From: Leishmania donovani
Taxonomy: Eukaryota; Euglenozoa; Kinetoplastea; Trypanosomatida; Trypanosomatidae
Direction of reading: 5' to 3'
Length of the DNA: 64,000 nt
NCBI RefSeq assembly: GCF_000227135.1
Contig: NC_018259.1
Span: 103,897-167,896, forward strand
Below are positions 1 through 10,263 of this stretch, one piece after another. How positions within the stretch are numbered: the stretch's first letter is position 1; each line of letters starts with the position of its first letter. The position numbers and the translations under genes were made by a program. Under the pieces are notes generated by a model. It did not search any database, had not been told where the DNA came from, and saw nothing but the letters and a program-made list of their open reading frames with translations.

Positions 1-894
1 GGAAGAGGGAGAGGCGGCACAGTCCCGTTTCACGTGGCGGTGCGCCGCAAGCACGACGGAACAAAAAAAAAGAAGAGAGGTGAAAAAGAGCGCGCAGTGG
101 ACGGCGTGGTGCTGCTCGCCGCGTGTTTTCTCGTCAAGCCGGCAACTTCAGAGAGAGAGGCGAAGCGATAAAAGGGTGACATCAAGCGACAAAGAGAAGT
201 TCGTCTGAGGATGCGCGAACGGCTGAGCGGAGGATGCACTTCCGAGAGCACATGCCACCTGCATCTGCCCGCCGCGGGCCTGCGCCCAGCCACAGGCGCG
301 AGGAGAGCAGCCGTATTGCCTGACGCGCACTGTGTGCGCCTACATTGCGAAGGCGATGCATGAATACTCTATGCCGGTAACTCTTCGTAGTTCCGCAACT
401 GTCGCCATCGTCATCATCCAACGTGGCTCTTTCGGTGCTGGATCATTTTCGCGCTTGCCTTTCTATCGCTCAGTACGCACCACTAGACAGTCCTCGTCGC
501 TTTTTCCACTGCGCGGCAGCTAAAGGGCGAGGGCCGGAGGAAGGCACGACCAGGCACTTCTCACGCACAAGCGAGCGAAGACACAGGGACGCACAGCTGC
601 AGCGTCCACAGTTTTTGTTTTCGTTTTCGTTATCACGGCTATTTACATCAATCCCACAGTTGGCTGCCCTGTGTTGGCGGCTGGGGCGTGATGCCGCGGG
701 CCCAGTGCGCCTCGGAAGAACAGCCACACAAGAAGAGCCAGCAACAAAAGAAAAGCACAAGACGCCATGGTGTCCATGGGTGCGCGAAGTACTGCCAGTG
801 AGGAAGGCCACTACGACACCAAAGTGGCGAGGCCGATGAACACGCAGACACGCGCAGCGACGGTGTGGGTGTCCTTCCATAGTACCCCAAGCCA
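1..894. other. gene-free spacer, 3' flank of LRR gene
   Basis: No credible coding region is visible. The short frames here are antisense or out-of-frame and lack domain-like composition. Given leftward transcription, this stretch should hold the 3' UTR and polyadenylation site of the LRR gene at 895-3183 and perhaps the 5' side of a gene beyond the left edge. No SIDER-like sequence or RNA gene was recognised. Confidence 0.6.
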
Positions 895-3183
895 TCACCC
901 CGTGGTCTGCTTCACGCGCGCTGCCTCGTACGGCAGAGAAGGTAAGGGTTTACGTAGCATTGCCCGCAGCTCCGAGATGGCGGCGTGCACGTTCGCCGTG
1001 GCAGGAGACACCACCGATCGGGGAAGACGAGTGCGTGGGAGCGGCTCCTCAACGGTGCCAGCCGGCGCAGACGCCACTCTGTCTGCCAACTGAGGCTGCG
1101 TCTCCACATGCGGTGCGGCCGCAGTCGCCTTTCGGTCTCCGGGCACGTTGATTTGCGACGCCACTGCTGCACCGCCCACTAAGCCGTCGAGGCTGGTCAG
1201 GAAGAAGCCCTTGCCACCCTGCACGATCTCGGCCCCCTCCTCCGCCTCCTCGTCACTCATCTGGTGCGATGAGGGCGAGCCCTCCGTGCGAGGCGGGGTG
1301 GGAACGTGAGGTAAGATGGGTAGACGCACCGGCTGGAGCGGGGGCCCCCATTGCGCCGCCGTTCTTCGCGCTGCAGCTGGCCGACGAACGCCGCCGCCGC
1401 CTCGGCCTCGTGGCCTCGAACGACGTCGGCCAAGAACGCGATAGACGTCCATGAACTCGTTGTAGGGTGGCAGCGTCACAAGCGGCATCGTATCGTGCGC
1501 GCCGTGCTCAGCCTCTCGAAACGCCGAGGAGTAGAAGTAGCGCGTTGGCTGCTTCGGCAGGGGTGGTGGCGTGGCTCTCGGCGTTCGGACGTGGATTCGG
1601 TAGCAGTAGAAATACTCCTTCACCGTCCGAAACGGTGGCGAGACGCCTTCATGATGATGTGCATCCTCGCTTATCGGGCAATCTGGCTCGAGCTTTTCCA
1701 GTGTGTTCGACGCCGCAGCCAACGGCGCGGAGGGGCTGATGTGCGACGAGGAGGCGCCGATCGATGCTGCCCCCACCACCTCCGTCTCGGATACATCCGC
1801 CTCGCCCACCGGCTTTGGGATGTAGCGCGCCCAGCTCTGACGGTGCCACGTGTCCATCATCTCCGACAGCGTGCCTGGGCCAATGCTCTCCTTCTGAGAT
1901 GGGAGAAGCGCCGCGTAGTACGCCTCCACAACGGCCTCGTCTAGTAGACGCTGCAGCTCAGCCTTCTGACTCGGTCGGCGGACCAGCAGTGGGTTCTCGC
2001 CAACATCGACACGGCGCAGTGTCTGGTGTAGTGCGGCCAAGGGTTGGAGGGCCTCGACGTTTTGGAAACGATTCCCTGTCAGACTCATCACCTGCAGAGA
2101 CGGGAAGGGAACACGTCGCGGGCCGCTGTCGCCGTTGCACACACCGGTATCCAACGGGGGCACAGAGGAGAGACGATTCCGCGAAAGGTTCACCTCAACG
2201 AGTGCCGGCATCGTGCCCAGTGCGTAGAACACATCCGGTGAGGAGAGCTCGTTCGACTCCAGTGCGAAGTGTGTAAGGCGTGCCAGGCCCGACAAGTCTC
2301 TCGGCAGCGTGCGCAGGCTATTATGACTGAGGTCCAGCTGCTGCAAGGCGCCGAACGCCTTTAAGTGAACTAAGTGATGTGCGGGTATGTGGTTGTAGGC
2401 GAGGTCGAGCGCCACAATGGTGGCAAGCGAGGAGCTGCTCGACTGCGGCACCTCTGCGAGTGAAAAGATGTTGTTGCACACGAGGTGGACCACCTCTAAT
2501 CCAGGAAGTGGGAGCACATGGCCCAGGCACAAAAGATTGTCGCTCAAGTCCACTGTCTTGAGGTGCGTGAAGTACTGCAAGTCCTCTGCAATGCTATTCG
2601 ACAGCTGCGATGACTGCAGAGCCACATGGGTCACCTCCTGCGGGTCTTCGGCTTCGCACGCACTCAGCAGAAGAAAACCGTCCAGCACCACCCCGTCCTG
2701 GTTGCCCGCCACCCGCGCTTTCTGCTGCGCCTCTTCGCTCTCGATGCGCTGTAGGGTGCGGCGAAGGCGGCGTCGCTCCTCACGTGTGGCGGTGTTAAGC
2801 GGCTGCGGAAGCCGGAAGTAGCTGCGCATGTTTCGCTCCAGGGCACTGGCGTTCTTCAGGATGCGGAAGCCATGCGGGTGGACGAGGAGGTTCGGTGGCA
2901 GCAGCGAGCTGCCGAGAGTGGACGCCATGTCAACATCGCTGCCTAGCACCGCGAGAGGCGGGCACACAGTTGCCCAGGCATTGGACGTCAAAGTCGCCCC
3001 CGCAGCACACTTGAGCGGCACTGCAGCGCGCTCCTTACCACCCTGTGGCGCAGGTTTATGTGTTGGCCTGCTGTCGGCTGCCTCTGCTTCTTGTTCGACC
3101 AGGTCAGACGGCGGAGGGCTTTGAAGTACATCGAGATGCATAGGAACCTCCCCCTGCACTCCAGCCTGCATCGCAGGGTCCAT
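895..3183 (-). CDS. leucine-rich repeat protein, XRRA1-like
   Basis: The product is 762 aa. The N-terminal third is low-complexity and charged, with an Arg/Glu-rich stretch near residues 165-190. A run of leucine-rich repeats of the LxxLxLSxNxL type covers about residues 235-440 (for example VDLSDNLL, LDLAYNHI, LDLSHNSL, VNLSRNRL, MSLTGNRF). The C-terminal part is Pro/Arg-rich with a Gly/Arg cluster and an acidic patch (DEEAEEGAE). The repeat layout, and a tail containing a YFYCYRIHV segment, recall XRRA1-type LRR proteins of ciliated eukaryotes; this is a family resemblance by eye, not a proven orthology. The open frame extends upstream to 3354, but that extension translates a T-rich tract (near 3309-3320 on the complementary strand) that looks like a trans-splicing polypyrimidine tract, with a likely AG acceptor at about 3289-3290. 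I therefore chose the Met at 3183. The function is unknown, and LRRs suggest protein binding. Confidence 0.8.
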   Translation of the reverse strand: MDPAMQAGVQGEVPMHLDVLQSPPPSDLVEQEAEAADSRPTHKPAPQGGKERAAVPLKCAAGATLTSNAWATVCPPLAVLGSDVDMASTLGSSLLPPNLLVHPHGFRILKNASALERNMRSYFRLPQPLNTATREERRRLRRTLQRIESEEAQQKARVAGNQDGVVLDGFLLLSACEAEDPQEVTHVALQSSQLSNSIAEDLQYFTHLKTVDLSDNLLCLGHVLPLPGLEVVHLVCNNIFSLAEVPQSSSSSLATIVALDLAYNHIPAHHLVHLKAFGALQQLDLSHNSLRTLPRDLSGLARLTHFALESNELSSPDVFYALGTMPALVEVNLSRNRLSSVPPLDTGVCNGDSGPRRVPFPSLQVMSLTGNRFQNVEALQPLAALHQTLRRVDVGENPLLVRRPSQKAELQRLLDEAVVEAYYAALLPSQKESIGPGTLSEMMDTWHRQSWARYIPKPVGEADVSETEVVGAASIGASSSHISPSAPLAAASNTLEKLEPDCPISEDAHHHEGVSPPFRTVKEYFYCYRIHVRTPRATPPPLPKQPTRYFYSSAFREAEHGAHDTMPLVTLPPYNEFMDVYRVLGRRRSRPRGRGGGGVRRPAAARRTAAQWGPPLQPVRLPILPHVPTPPRTEGSPSSHQMSDEEAEEGAEIVQGGKGFFLTSLDGLVGGAAVASQINVPGDRKATAAAPHVETQPQLADRVASAPAGTVEEPLPRTRLPRSVVSPATANVHAAISELRAMLRKPLPSLPYEAARVKQTTG

Positions 3184-4195
3184 GGCCGTTGCGCGCTGCC
3201 GGGGTGGGAAGAACGATCGGCTATGCCGCGCCAGAGGCGTGCCGCCACACAGCGTCCGCCGCGAGGAGCAGAGGCACGTGTCGTTTGGCTTGTTTCGACA
3301 CGACGAAAACAAAAAAAAAAGACGGGGAAAACCACGGCAGCTATGACGACTCACAGGCGCTGCGTGGCCATGATAACAACGCGCGCAGAGGGCGAGGGAG
3401 AATAATGGGGATGGCGACGAGAGGGGGATGAGTGGGAGAAGACGGGGTTGCAGGCACTGGGCTGAGCGCGTCTACTCCCCGCGAGGGTTCGTGGTCTCCG
3501 TGGTAAGTGTGCGGTTCAGCGGCAATGGAAAGGGGTACAAGCTCCAACGGGGAGAGGTGAGAGTCAGAGGAGCCTGCTCCACCGCTGCGCTGGTCGTCAA
3601 ACGAGCCACCGCAGACAGCAGCACGCACCATCTCTCCTCGCCTCTTGCTTTTCCTCTTGTTGCTACACGCGGTAGTTTGTAGCAACAAGTGGAAGCCTTC
3701 CGCGTGCTGGTCAGCGCGTCGTGTCCCATCCATGTGAGTGGCCGACTCCTTCGATGGGCTTTTTATGCTTCACTGCTGCTGTTATACATCCAAGCGAGAG
3801 CGACGGAGAGCAAAGAGAGCTGCTCGCCGACAACACGGAAGGAGTCTGTGGCCTCTGCCACCATCAAAGTCGGTCAATGTGAGGATGAGACCGGCTGAGG
3901 TGGAGGCGGCGATGGTGGCGAGAGCAACGGACAGAGGAAAACTAAAAAAAGAGACTAGCCATGAAAGCACGGCAGCCAGCACACACGCACGCGCAACGAG
4001 AGGCAGTGAGGAGGGGAGGGGAGGCGAGCAACAGCACAAAATATATATGCACAAGAGAAACGTCTGCCTCCTCTCCCTCGGGCACGCACATCTGCACGTG
4101 TACACACGTCCATACCCACGGGTTCTTCTACAGCGGAGTGCGAGTGAGCCTGCCATGCAGGAGCTGGAGGGCACACCGCCGTGCCGTCGCCTAGA
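3184..4195. other. intergenic region between LRR gene and IFT140
   Basis: This holds the predicted 5' UTR and splice site of the LRR gene (right after 3183, with a T-rich tract on the minus strand near 3305-3320) and the 3' UTR of IFT140. No coding sequence or RNA gene is recognised. The plus strand has purine-rich patches and CA repeats (around 3980-4110), which are ordinary for Leishmania spacers. Confidence 0.6.
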
Positions 4196-7100
4196 CTAGA
4201 CGGCCCGATCTACTTCATCAATCACGCTGGACCGTCGTGTGTCCGTGCTCGCCTTTCGACCTCCTTCCCACATTGCCCCAGGGGCGCCGGCCGTCATGAC
4301 GCCAGGCAACACGTTAGCAAGCGACTTGCCGTTGGCCTGGCAGACCCGCTCCATGTAGTCTGTCTCAATGAAGAACTGCGGATCGGCGCCGTGTTTCGGC
4401 ATGCTCTCCATCACCTTCAGCGCGTTGTTCGACTCGCCGAGCTTGTCAAAGTAAAAGCGCACCATGAGAGCAAACACGTCGCCAATGCGGAGGGCGTCTT
4501 GTATGAGATCGTGATCTGGGCTGGAAGGGCGGCTGCGTTTGATGATGTCAGAGCAGGAGGCGATGACGCTGTCCGCCTTCGCCTTCTCCGCGACAGAGCC
4601 ACGGTCGGCGACTACCATAGAGTCGACCGTCTTCTGCGCCTTCACGAACGCCTTCAGTACCTCGGCGCGCCGCTTCAGCTGCTCCACCTTCTCGCTGTCG
4701 ATGTTCGCCTTGCCCGCTGACCCGCTTTCGGCCATGGCGACGCATTCCTCCAACGCACGCAGCGCCTCTGGGTAGTTTCGGTTCTCGTCGATGTGCAGCT
4801 GCGCGCACGACTCATAGAAAACGAGCAGATTCGTCCATGCTTTCGCCTTTGTGTAGAAGAGAATGATGCTCTTGTAGATGCTCGCGTCGGTGCTCCAGTT
4901 CTGCGATTGCAGGAAGTTCGCAGCCATGGTGTAGATTTCCACGTTGCGCGAGTGGTTTGCGAAGAAGATGACCTTCTCTGTCTCACCGCCACGCATGAGC
5001 ATCCGCATCGCCTTGACGCGATCGCCAGCCTGAGTATACTTTTTGCATGCCAAGGACCAGCTGCCCTGATCCTTGGCAATGTGGGCCACCCTACGCAGCA
5101 CCGCCTGCCTCTCTTCCATGGACAGCTTGCCCATGTCGCTCGTCATAGACTCTGCCATCTCCTCTGTCAGGGTGACACTGCGCGTCTCGCACAGCTTCAA
5201 CGCTTCATCGAAATGCTTCGCGAAGAGGAGCATCTCCACCGCTTTCTGGTAGTCGCCCTCGCTCTGGAAGTGGTCCGCCATGCCGAGGAAGACCGCCGGG
5301 TCGGTGGAGCCGCTGGCAAAGGTGGCGCTCACCTCGTGCAGGGTCTCGTACAGACCGCCCCGCACGCAGGCGTCGAGGGCGCATTGCACGGCGCCGATGC
5401 GGCGGTACAGCTGCACGGCCTTGTCGTACGCCTGCTGCTTCTCCAGCGTCATCGCCGTCTCGAGCATCAGGCGCTCGTCGGAGCTCTTTATCGCCAGATT
5501 CACTACGACGCCGTACTGCTCCGTCTTCCACGCGACGCGAACACCACTGCGGTATGCGCCGGCAGCCTGGTAGTACTGCAGCGCCAGCTGAGCGTTGCCC
5601 TGTCGCTCGTACAGCTGCCCTACAAAGTACGCGGCACCCACTGGATCGGGCTCTCCTTGCTCGTCGTCTCCGCAGTGGATCGGCGCTGCGGCGGCAAAGG
5701 CTTGCTGCTGCTGAAAGCGCGTCTTCGCCTTTTCGATCTCCTTATTCACCAGTTGCACTGCACTGTCCAGCTTTGGCGGAGTCAGTGAGCACAGAATTCG
5801 AACAACGTTGTAGACGTCCTCGCCGGCGTGGTAGAAGCGCAGCGCCTCCTGCACATTGCGGCGCCGCTCGCTGTGCTGCGCCCACCACAGCAGCAGCTCG
5901 CGATTTTGTGGAAAGATGGCGGCAAAGGCGGACTGTCGCTCATCACGCCCTGGCTGGGCCGTCGGCGCGCTGGCGCCGGCCGACGGCGATGGCGGCTGGC
6001 TCTGTGTCACCATCAGCTGGCGGAGCTCGTGCATGCGGTTTGTCTGGAAGAAGATGCGTGGCACATCGGTGCCGGCGCACTTGGCGTTGTAGTACCACAT
6101 GATGGCGGCATCCATGTTCTGAAGGCTCTCCATGAACTGTGCGTACTTGTACGCGACCGGGCGAATGCGGGCGCGGTCAAACCGCTCGGAGTGACGCTGG
6201 GCGTGCTCAAACTTGCCGCACGCCATGTACACATCGGTCAGCAGGTCATAGCGTTTCGACTTGCGCAGCAGCTCCTCTGCCTCCTCGGTCATGCCCAGGC
6301 CGAGCGCAAGCGTCGCCAGTTGCACGCCTTTGTCATCGGGGTAGTCCTCTCTGGCCTCCCGCAAGGCACGTGCGGCCACGCAGTCCTCCATCGTAGACAA
6401 GCACACCGCCGCCACGTCGAGGCGCCCGCTCGTCACGCACAGGCGAGCCAGCCCTTGCCACGCCGCCGGGTTCTTGATGCTCTTGACACACCGGTACGCC
6501 TCATCCATGTTGCCAATAGTTGCATAGTAGCTAAACTTCATCAACGCTTCCCGCACGGCCACGTCCTTGTCCGACTTCAGGCCCTCAAAGTCGCGCAACC
6601 GCTTCTGCTCAATCACGTAGTCCTCCGCGTTGTTCGGGTTGCCGTTGATCTTCACAGAGGCGAGCAGGAAGTCGGGGATGGTGAGGCCTACCAGACAAAT
6701 TTGATACCGTCGCATCGACGCAACGTTCTGCACGACCAACCCGTCGTGCGTCGCGAACAACGTGACGATGTTGTGCGCGCGCTGGGCAACGTAGTTTGTG
6801 GCGCCAATGGACCCGCGGCGCGCATCCTCCAGCTCAGCCTTCTTCTCCGCGTAGTTCTCCATGTTCGGCAACGCCTCGGGAAGATTCTCCTGCCCAGCTG
6901 GGCGATCGGCGCTCTCGTTCTTGTCGTTGATGCCGTCCGTGCCGGCCTTTGGCGTCGCCACCTCCTCTGATGCCGCCTTCTTGTCATCCGTGTGGATCTG
7001 GTATGTCTCACAGGCAAGCAGGATGTACTCGAACTCGCCGACGGTGCCCGTGTTCGGCTCTGGTGTGTTCCAGTAGACAGAATTCGGCATCTCATTGCGG

Positions 7101-9163
7101 CTGCCGAAGTCAAAGGACGACATCTTGTCAGTGTCGGAGTCGTACACCCAGATGCGCGTATCAGGCAACGCGAGGGGTCCCAGGCTGGTCATCAAGGCGA
7201 CTCGACGGCCTTGCGCGTTCACACGCGCCGTGGAGACCGACACTTCGAGCGCATTGGTATCTTTGGCGGCAGATGGTGCCGCTGCTGGTGCGCCACTAGC
7301 AGTGTCCGAGGCAGTTGACTGTGATGCGCTGGGAAACGTCAGCGGGCGAGTTGGCCCGGCTTGCTGTAAATCGCGCGACGAAACCCGGGCGAGTCGCAGG
7401 TAGTTCTTCGACGATACTGCCACGAGGTAGTCGTTCATGATGTCTATGATCACTGGGACGCCTTCGGACTCGGTAAAAGTCATCTGTGCGATGGGGGCGA
7501 GCTGCATCGTCTCGAACACGATACGATTGCCCTTGACGTAGATGAGGCCGTCACGGTGTATGGCAAAGGCGGGGCTCGTCGTCAGCACAAAGTTCACGAA
7601 CGTGAATTCGGACGTGGCCTCGTTGATGGTGTATAGGTCGATCTGCGACCCGTTCCAAAGGGCGATGTTGGGGAACGCGATGGACAGCCCGCGCACGTTC
7701 CCCTTATTCTGCAGCAGGCACTGGCACCCCGTGACACTCTCGATCACCACCATGTCCGACGAAATCTGCGTCACCGCAGCGACGCCGTCCCAGGAGCGCT
7801 TGCGGATGATTTCGTGCAATACCTGCAGCTCCGAGCCACCACGACACAACGCCACATCGCCAAAAGCCGTGAAGACGACTCGGTCGACGCACTTGCCAAC
7901 CTGGTGCACCGCTATCGCCTCCCACTGGTTCGCCACCCCGGCAGCCGCAGCGAACGGGGAGCTGATGGTCGTTGTTTCCCTCGCCTCTGAAGCATGGTGG
8001 CTTGTCGACAGGGATGCGGCGCGGTGCTGAAAGACCGCCAAGACGCCCTCCACGGTACCGACAGTCAGAATGCCTTTGGCGGCGAAGGCCGCCAAGGACG
8101 ACACGTGCAGGTCAGGCTGCGGGAGCAACAGCACATCCATCGACTCGTTCGAGAGGTCTAAGACGCGCACGCGATCATCGCCGCTGCCAAAGGCCACGAC
8201 ACCAGGCGAAGCCCACACCATTGTCATGGTAATCCGCTCGCCCGTGGCGGCAGACGTGGTGGGCGTGGTGGAGGGGGCCGATAGCTTGCGCCGCAGCGTC
8301 GAGCTACCCTTGATGTCCTCGTCTACACGATACACCTCAATCATGCAGGTTGCGGTAAGCGTAACGAGGGTGCGGCTTGTGGCGTCGTAAAGCACCGACA
8401 CAATTGCCTCCTCCTGTCTTGCACACGGAAAAAGCTGCTGATCCTCGTTGATGGCCGCCACAGAGCTGCTACCGTCGGCAAGAAGGAAGCTGATGTCGTC
8501 ATCGCCGACCTCCGCAGCAGCGGCAGCGGAGGCGCCATCGTACGCATTGAACACTGTCGGAGAGTGAGGAGTCTTGCCAGGGACGTGAATGATGCGCACA
8601 ATTGGCTCGCGCGCCTGAGCGGACCAGAGGGGTTTCAGCTTAAAGTTAACGCTCGTCTCGGTTGGGGTCTGCTCCAGCATCCACATCACCACGTGGCGCT
8701 GCTGGGATGTGGAGACGAGGTACAGACCACGCGTCGACCACTCCGCGGCTAGGACTGCTCCGGCGCCGTGTTCGCGAACTGCGCCCTCCGCGTTACTCTG
8801 CACAGCTGCCCTCGCCGCAATCAACTGCACAGCGCTGCGTGCGGCCGCCGTGGTGTAGTCATCGCCCAAGGCAAGACTGCTCACGGATGGCATCAACCAT
8901 AAGCTCATCTCCCCGTTGCTCCACCCAATCACGAGAAGCGCCTCGCTGGGGTGCCACGCCAATGCCGTTGGCTGATGCGTGCGTCCCGTCGAGCCGGCAG
9001 GCTCCGTCACCGGGGTCAGCACCTCACCTTCGCTGTTCGTGATGAGCACTGACGGCGGATTCGCCCACACGGTGGCGAGGAGCGGCTTGCGCTTGTGCGC
9101 CGCGATGAGGTGCTCCTTCAGCTGCCCCTCATGTTCGGGAGTGTTTACCACGAAAAGAGACAT
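4196..9163 (-). CDS. IFT140: intraflagellar transport protein 140 (IFT-A subunit)
   Basis: The product is 1655 aa, an uninterrupted frame starting at the Met at 9163. The N-terminal ~620 residues have WD40-like beta-propeller character (for example ALAWHPSEALLVIGWSNGEMSLW near residues 67-90). From about residue 900 it becomes helical TPR-like repeats. Stretches such as TEEAEELLRKSKRYDLLTDV, the LTEEMAESMTSD block near residue 1325, and the closing repeats match the layout of IFT140 in other ciliates and animals, which are usually 1400-1500 aa. Low-complexity Ala/Ser and Lys/Glu inserts account for the extra length. IFT140 is a core subunit of IFT-A, which drives retrograde transport and import of membrane cargo in flagella. 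It lies between the UDG-superfamily gene and the LRR gene on the same strand. Long antisense open frames over this gene are GC3 shadows. Confidence 0.93.
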   Translation of the reverse strand: MSLFVVNTPEHEGQLKEHLIAAHKRKPLLATVWANPPSVLITNSEGEVLTPVTEPAGSTGRTHQPTALAWHPSEALLVIGWSNGEMSLWLMPSVSSLALGDDYTTAAARSAVQLIAARAAVQSNAEGAVREHGAGAVLAAEWSTRGLYLVSTSQQRHVVMWMLEQTPTETSVNFKLKPLWSAQAREPIVRIIHVPGKTPHSPTVFNAYDGASAAAAAEVGDDDISFLLADGSSSVAAINEDQQLFPCARQEEAIVSVLYDATSRTLVTLTATCMIEVYRVDEDIKGSSTLRRKLSAPSTTPTTSAATGERITMTMVWASPGVVAFGSGDDRVRVLDLSNESMDVLLLPQPDLHVSSLAAFAAKGILTVGTVEGVLAVFQHRAASLSTSHHASEARETTTISSPFAAAAGVANQWEAIAVHQVGKCVDRVVFTAFGDVALCRGGSELQVLHEIIRKRSWDGVAAVTQISSDMVVIESVTGCQCLLQNKGNVRGLSIAFPNIALWNGSQIDLYTINEATSEFTFVNFVLTTSPAFAIHRDGLIYVKGNRIVFETMQLAPIAQMTFTESEGVPVIIDIMNDYLVAVSSKNYLRLARVSSRDLQQAGPTRPLTFPSASQSTASDTASGAPAAAPSAAKDTNALEVSVSTARVNAQGRRVALMTSLGPLALPDTRIWVYDSDTDKMSSFDFGSRNEMPNSVYWNTPEPNTGTVGEFEYILLACETYQIHTDDKKAASEEVATPKAGTDGINDKNESADRPAGQENLPEALPNMENYAEKKAELEDARRGSIGATNYVAQRAHNIVTLFATHDGLVVQNVASMRRYQICLVGLTIPDFLLASVKINGNPNNAEDYVIEQKRLRDFEGLKSDKDVAVREALMKFSYYATIGNMDEAYRCVKSIKNPAAWQGLARLCVTSGRLDVAAVCLSTMEDCVAARALREAREDYPDDKGVQLATLALGLGMTEEAEELLRKSKRYDLLTDVYMACGKFEHAQRHSERFDRARIRPVAYKYAQFMESLQNMDAAIMWYYNAKCAGTDVPRIFFQTNRMHELRQLMVTQSQPPSPSAGASAPTAQPGRDERQSAFAAIFPQNRELLLWWAQHSERRRNVQEALRFYHAGEDVYNVVRILCSLTPPKLDSAVQLVNKEIEKAKTRFQQQQAFAAAAPIHCGDDEQGEPDPVGAAYFVGQLYERQGNAQLALQYYQAAGAYRSGVRVAWKTEQYGVVVNLAIKSSDERLMLETAMTLEKQQAYDKAVQLYRRIGAVQCALDACVRGGLYETLHEVSATFASGSTDPAVFLGMADHFQSEGDYQKAVEMLLFAKHFDEALKLCETRSVTLTEEMAESMTSDMGKLSMEERQAVLRRVAHIAKDQGSWSLACKKYTQAGDRVKAMRMLMRGGETEKVIFFANHSRNVEIYTMAANFLQSQNWSTDASIYKSIILFYTKAKAWTNLLVFYESCAQLHIDENRNYPEALRALEECVAMAESGSAGKANIDSEKVEQLKRRAEVLKAFVKAQKTVDSMVVADRGSVAEKAKADSVIASCSDIIKRSRPSSPDHDLIQDALRIGDVFALMVRFYFDKLGESNNALKVMESMPKHGADPQFFIETDYMERVCQANGKSLANVLPGVMTAGAPGAMWEGGRKASTDTRRSSVIDEVDRAV

Positions 9164-10263
9164 GAGTGCGTGGCACTCTTACTGATCCGTGTGTGTACGA
9201 AGAGGCGGCCAAGGATCAACGGAGGATGCGGCGGTGATGCGCCGGCAGCGCTACTCTAAGAGTCCCAACCTACGCGCAGATGCCGGTGAATGTAAATGCC
9301 AATGCGTTGTGGTCGTGCGACTAAGAGAGAAAACAAAGCCAAACACAGAATATACATAACATGAAAGATGGCCGGAGCACACACACGCACACGCCCCACT
9401 GCGCACGTGCAACTCGTTTCGTATTCGGCAAACGAAGACTGGAGGTGGAGGAAGAGAACGTGAAAAACACAACGCGAGCAAGGAAACTGCAAAAGCAGAA
9501 AAGTGGGAGTGGCGGTGCGTCGTTGCAGTGTTGCCGCGTTGTCGCCCGTTCGCTCTGACTCTTGCTCCGCAAACGAGAGATGATGTGGTGAAGTAGCTGG
9601 TGCGCACAGTGGAGAGGGAAGTGTGAGGTATCTGCCTTTCTGCTTCTACTGTGGCTGGGGTAGGTAGGGGAAGCTCACGCATTCAAAAATGAGCGGGGGA
9701 GCCGGAAGTCGAAAAGAGCGCGAATAAACAAGCGTTAACGAAGAGAGAGGCGGAGGCGGAAGAGTTCCTGACACAGAAATGACATCCAGCGCAGGTGAGG
9801 TTGGCAAACTTTGCGAGACAGCGTTGCTCTCGGGATCCGTCATGCGACGAACGCCGCCGTTTGCTTAGGACAGCGCGCATGTGCGACGAAACAGAAGCAG
9901 AGAAGGAGTCCCTCGCGCTGCGTATTCTTGTGTACGTGCGTGCGTGTTTGTGGGTGTGCAGTGTAGAGGCGCCTAGATCAGCGGCGGTGTAGGGCTTTGA
10001 GAGCCACAACAAAGAGCGTCGAGGAACACAACAGAGGTAGGAGCTGAAGCCAGCAAATCCGAAATTGAAGTCCAGCAAGGGCACGGCGGGGAGCAGACAC
10101 GCACGACGAGAGCGAGGGGAGGGCAATCAAGCGCACGAAAAGCATGAATGGCATTTCCAATGCACAGAAAAAAATGCATACAACGTGGTTCAGCGAGAGA
10201 CAAGGGTGCATGAAGGGTGCGAGCGACTTGCCCGCAGCACTACTTTCCCCTCTCCTCTTTTAG
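9164..10263. other. intergenic region, IFT140 5' side and UDG-like 3' UTR
   Basis: No gene is recognised. The plus strand is purine-rich at about 9430-9510, which on the transcribed strand gives a pyrimidine-rich stretch suitable as the splice-acceptor tract of IFT140. The rest should be the 3' UTR of the UDG-like gene. No SIDER copy is seen here. Confidence 0.55.

Noticed and set aside
4793..5788. 331-codon plus-strand frame
   Set aside because: Antisense to IFT140; same reason as above.
5828..6970. 380-codon plus-strand frame
   Set aside because: Antisense to IFT140 coding sequence; a shadow caused by GC-rich third positions.
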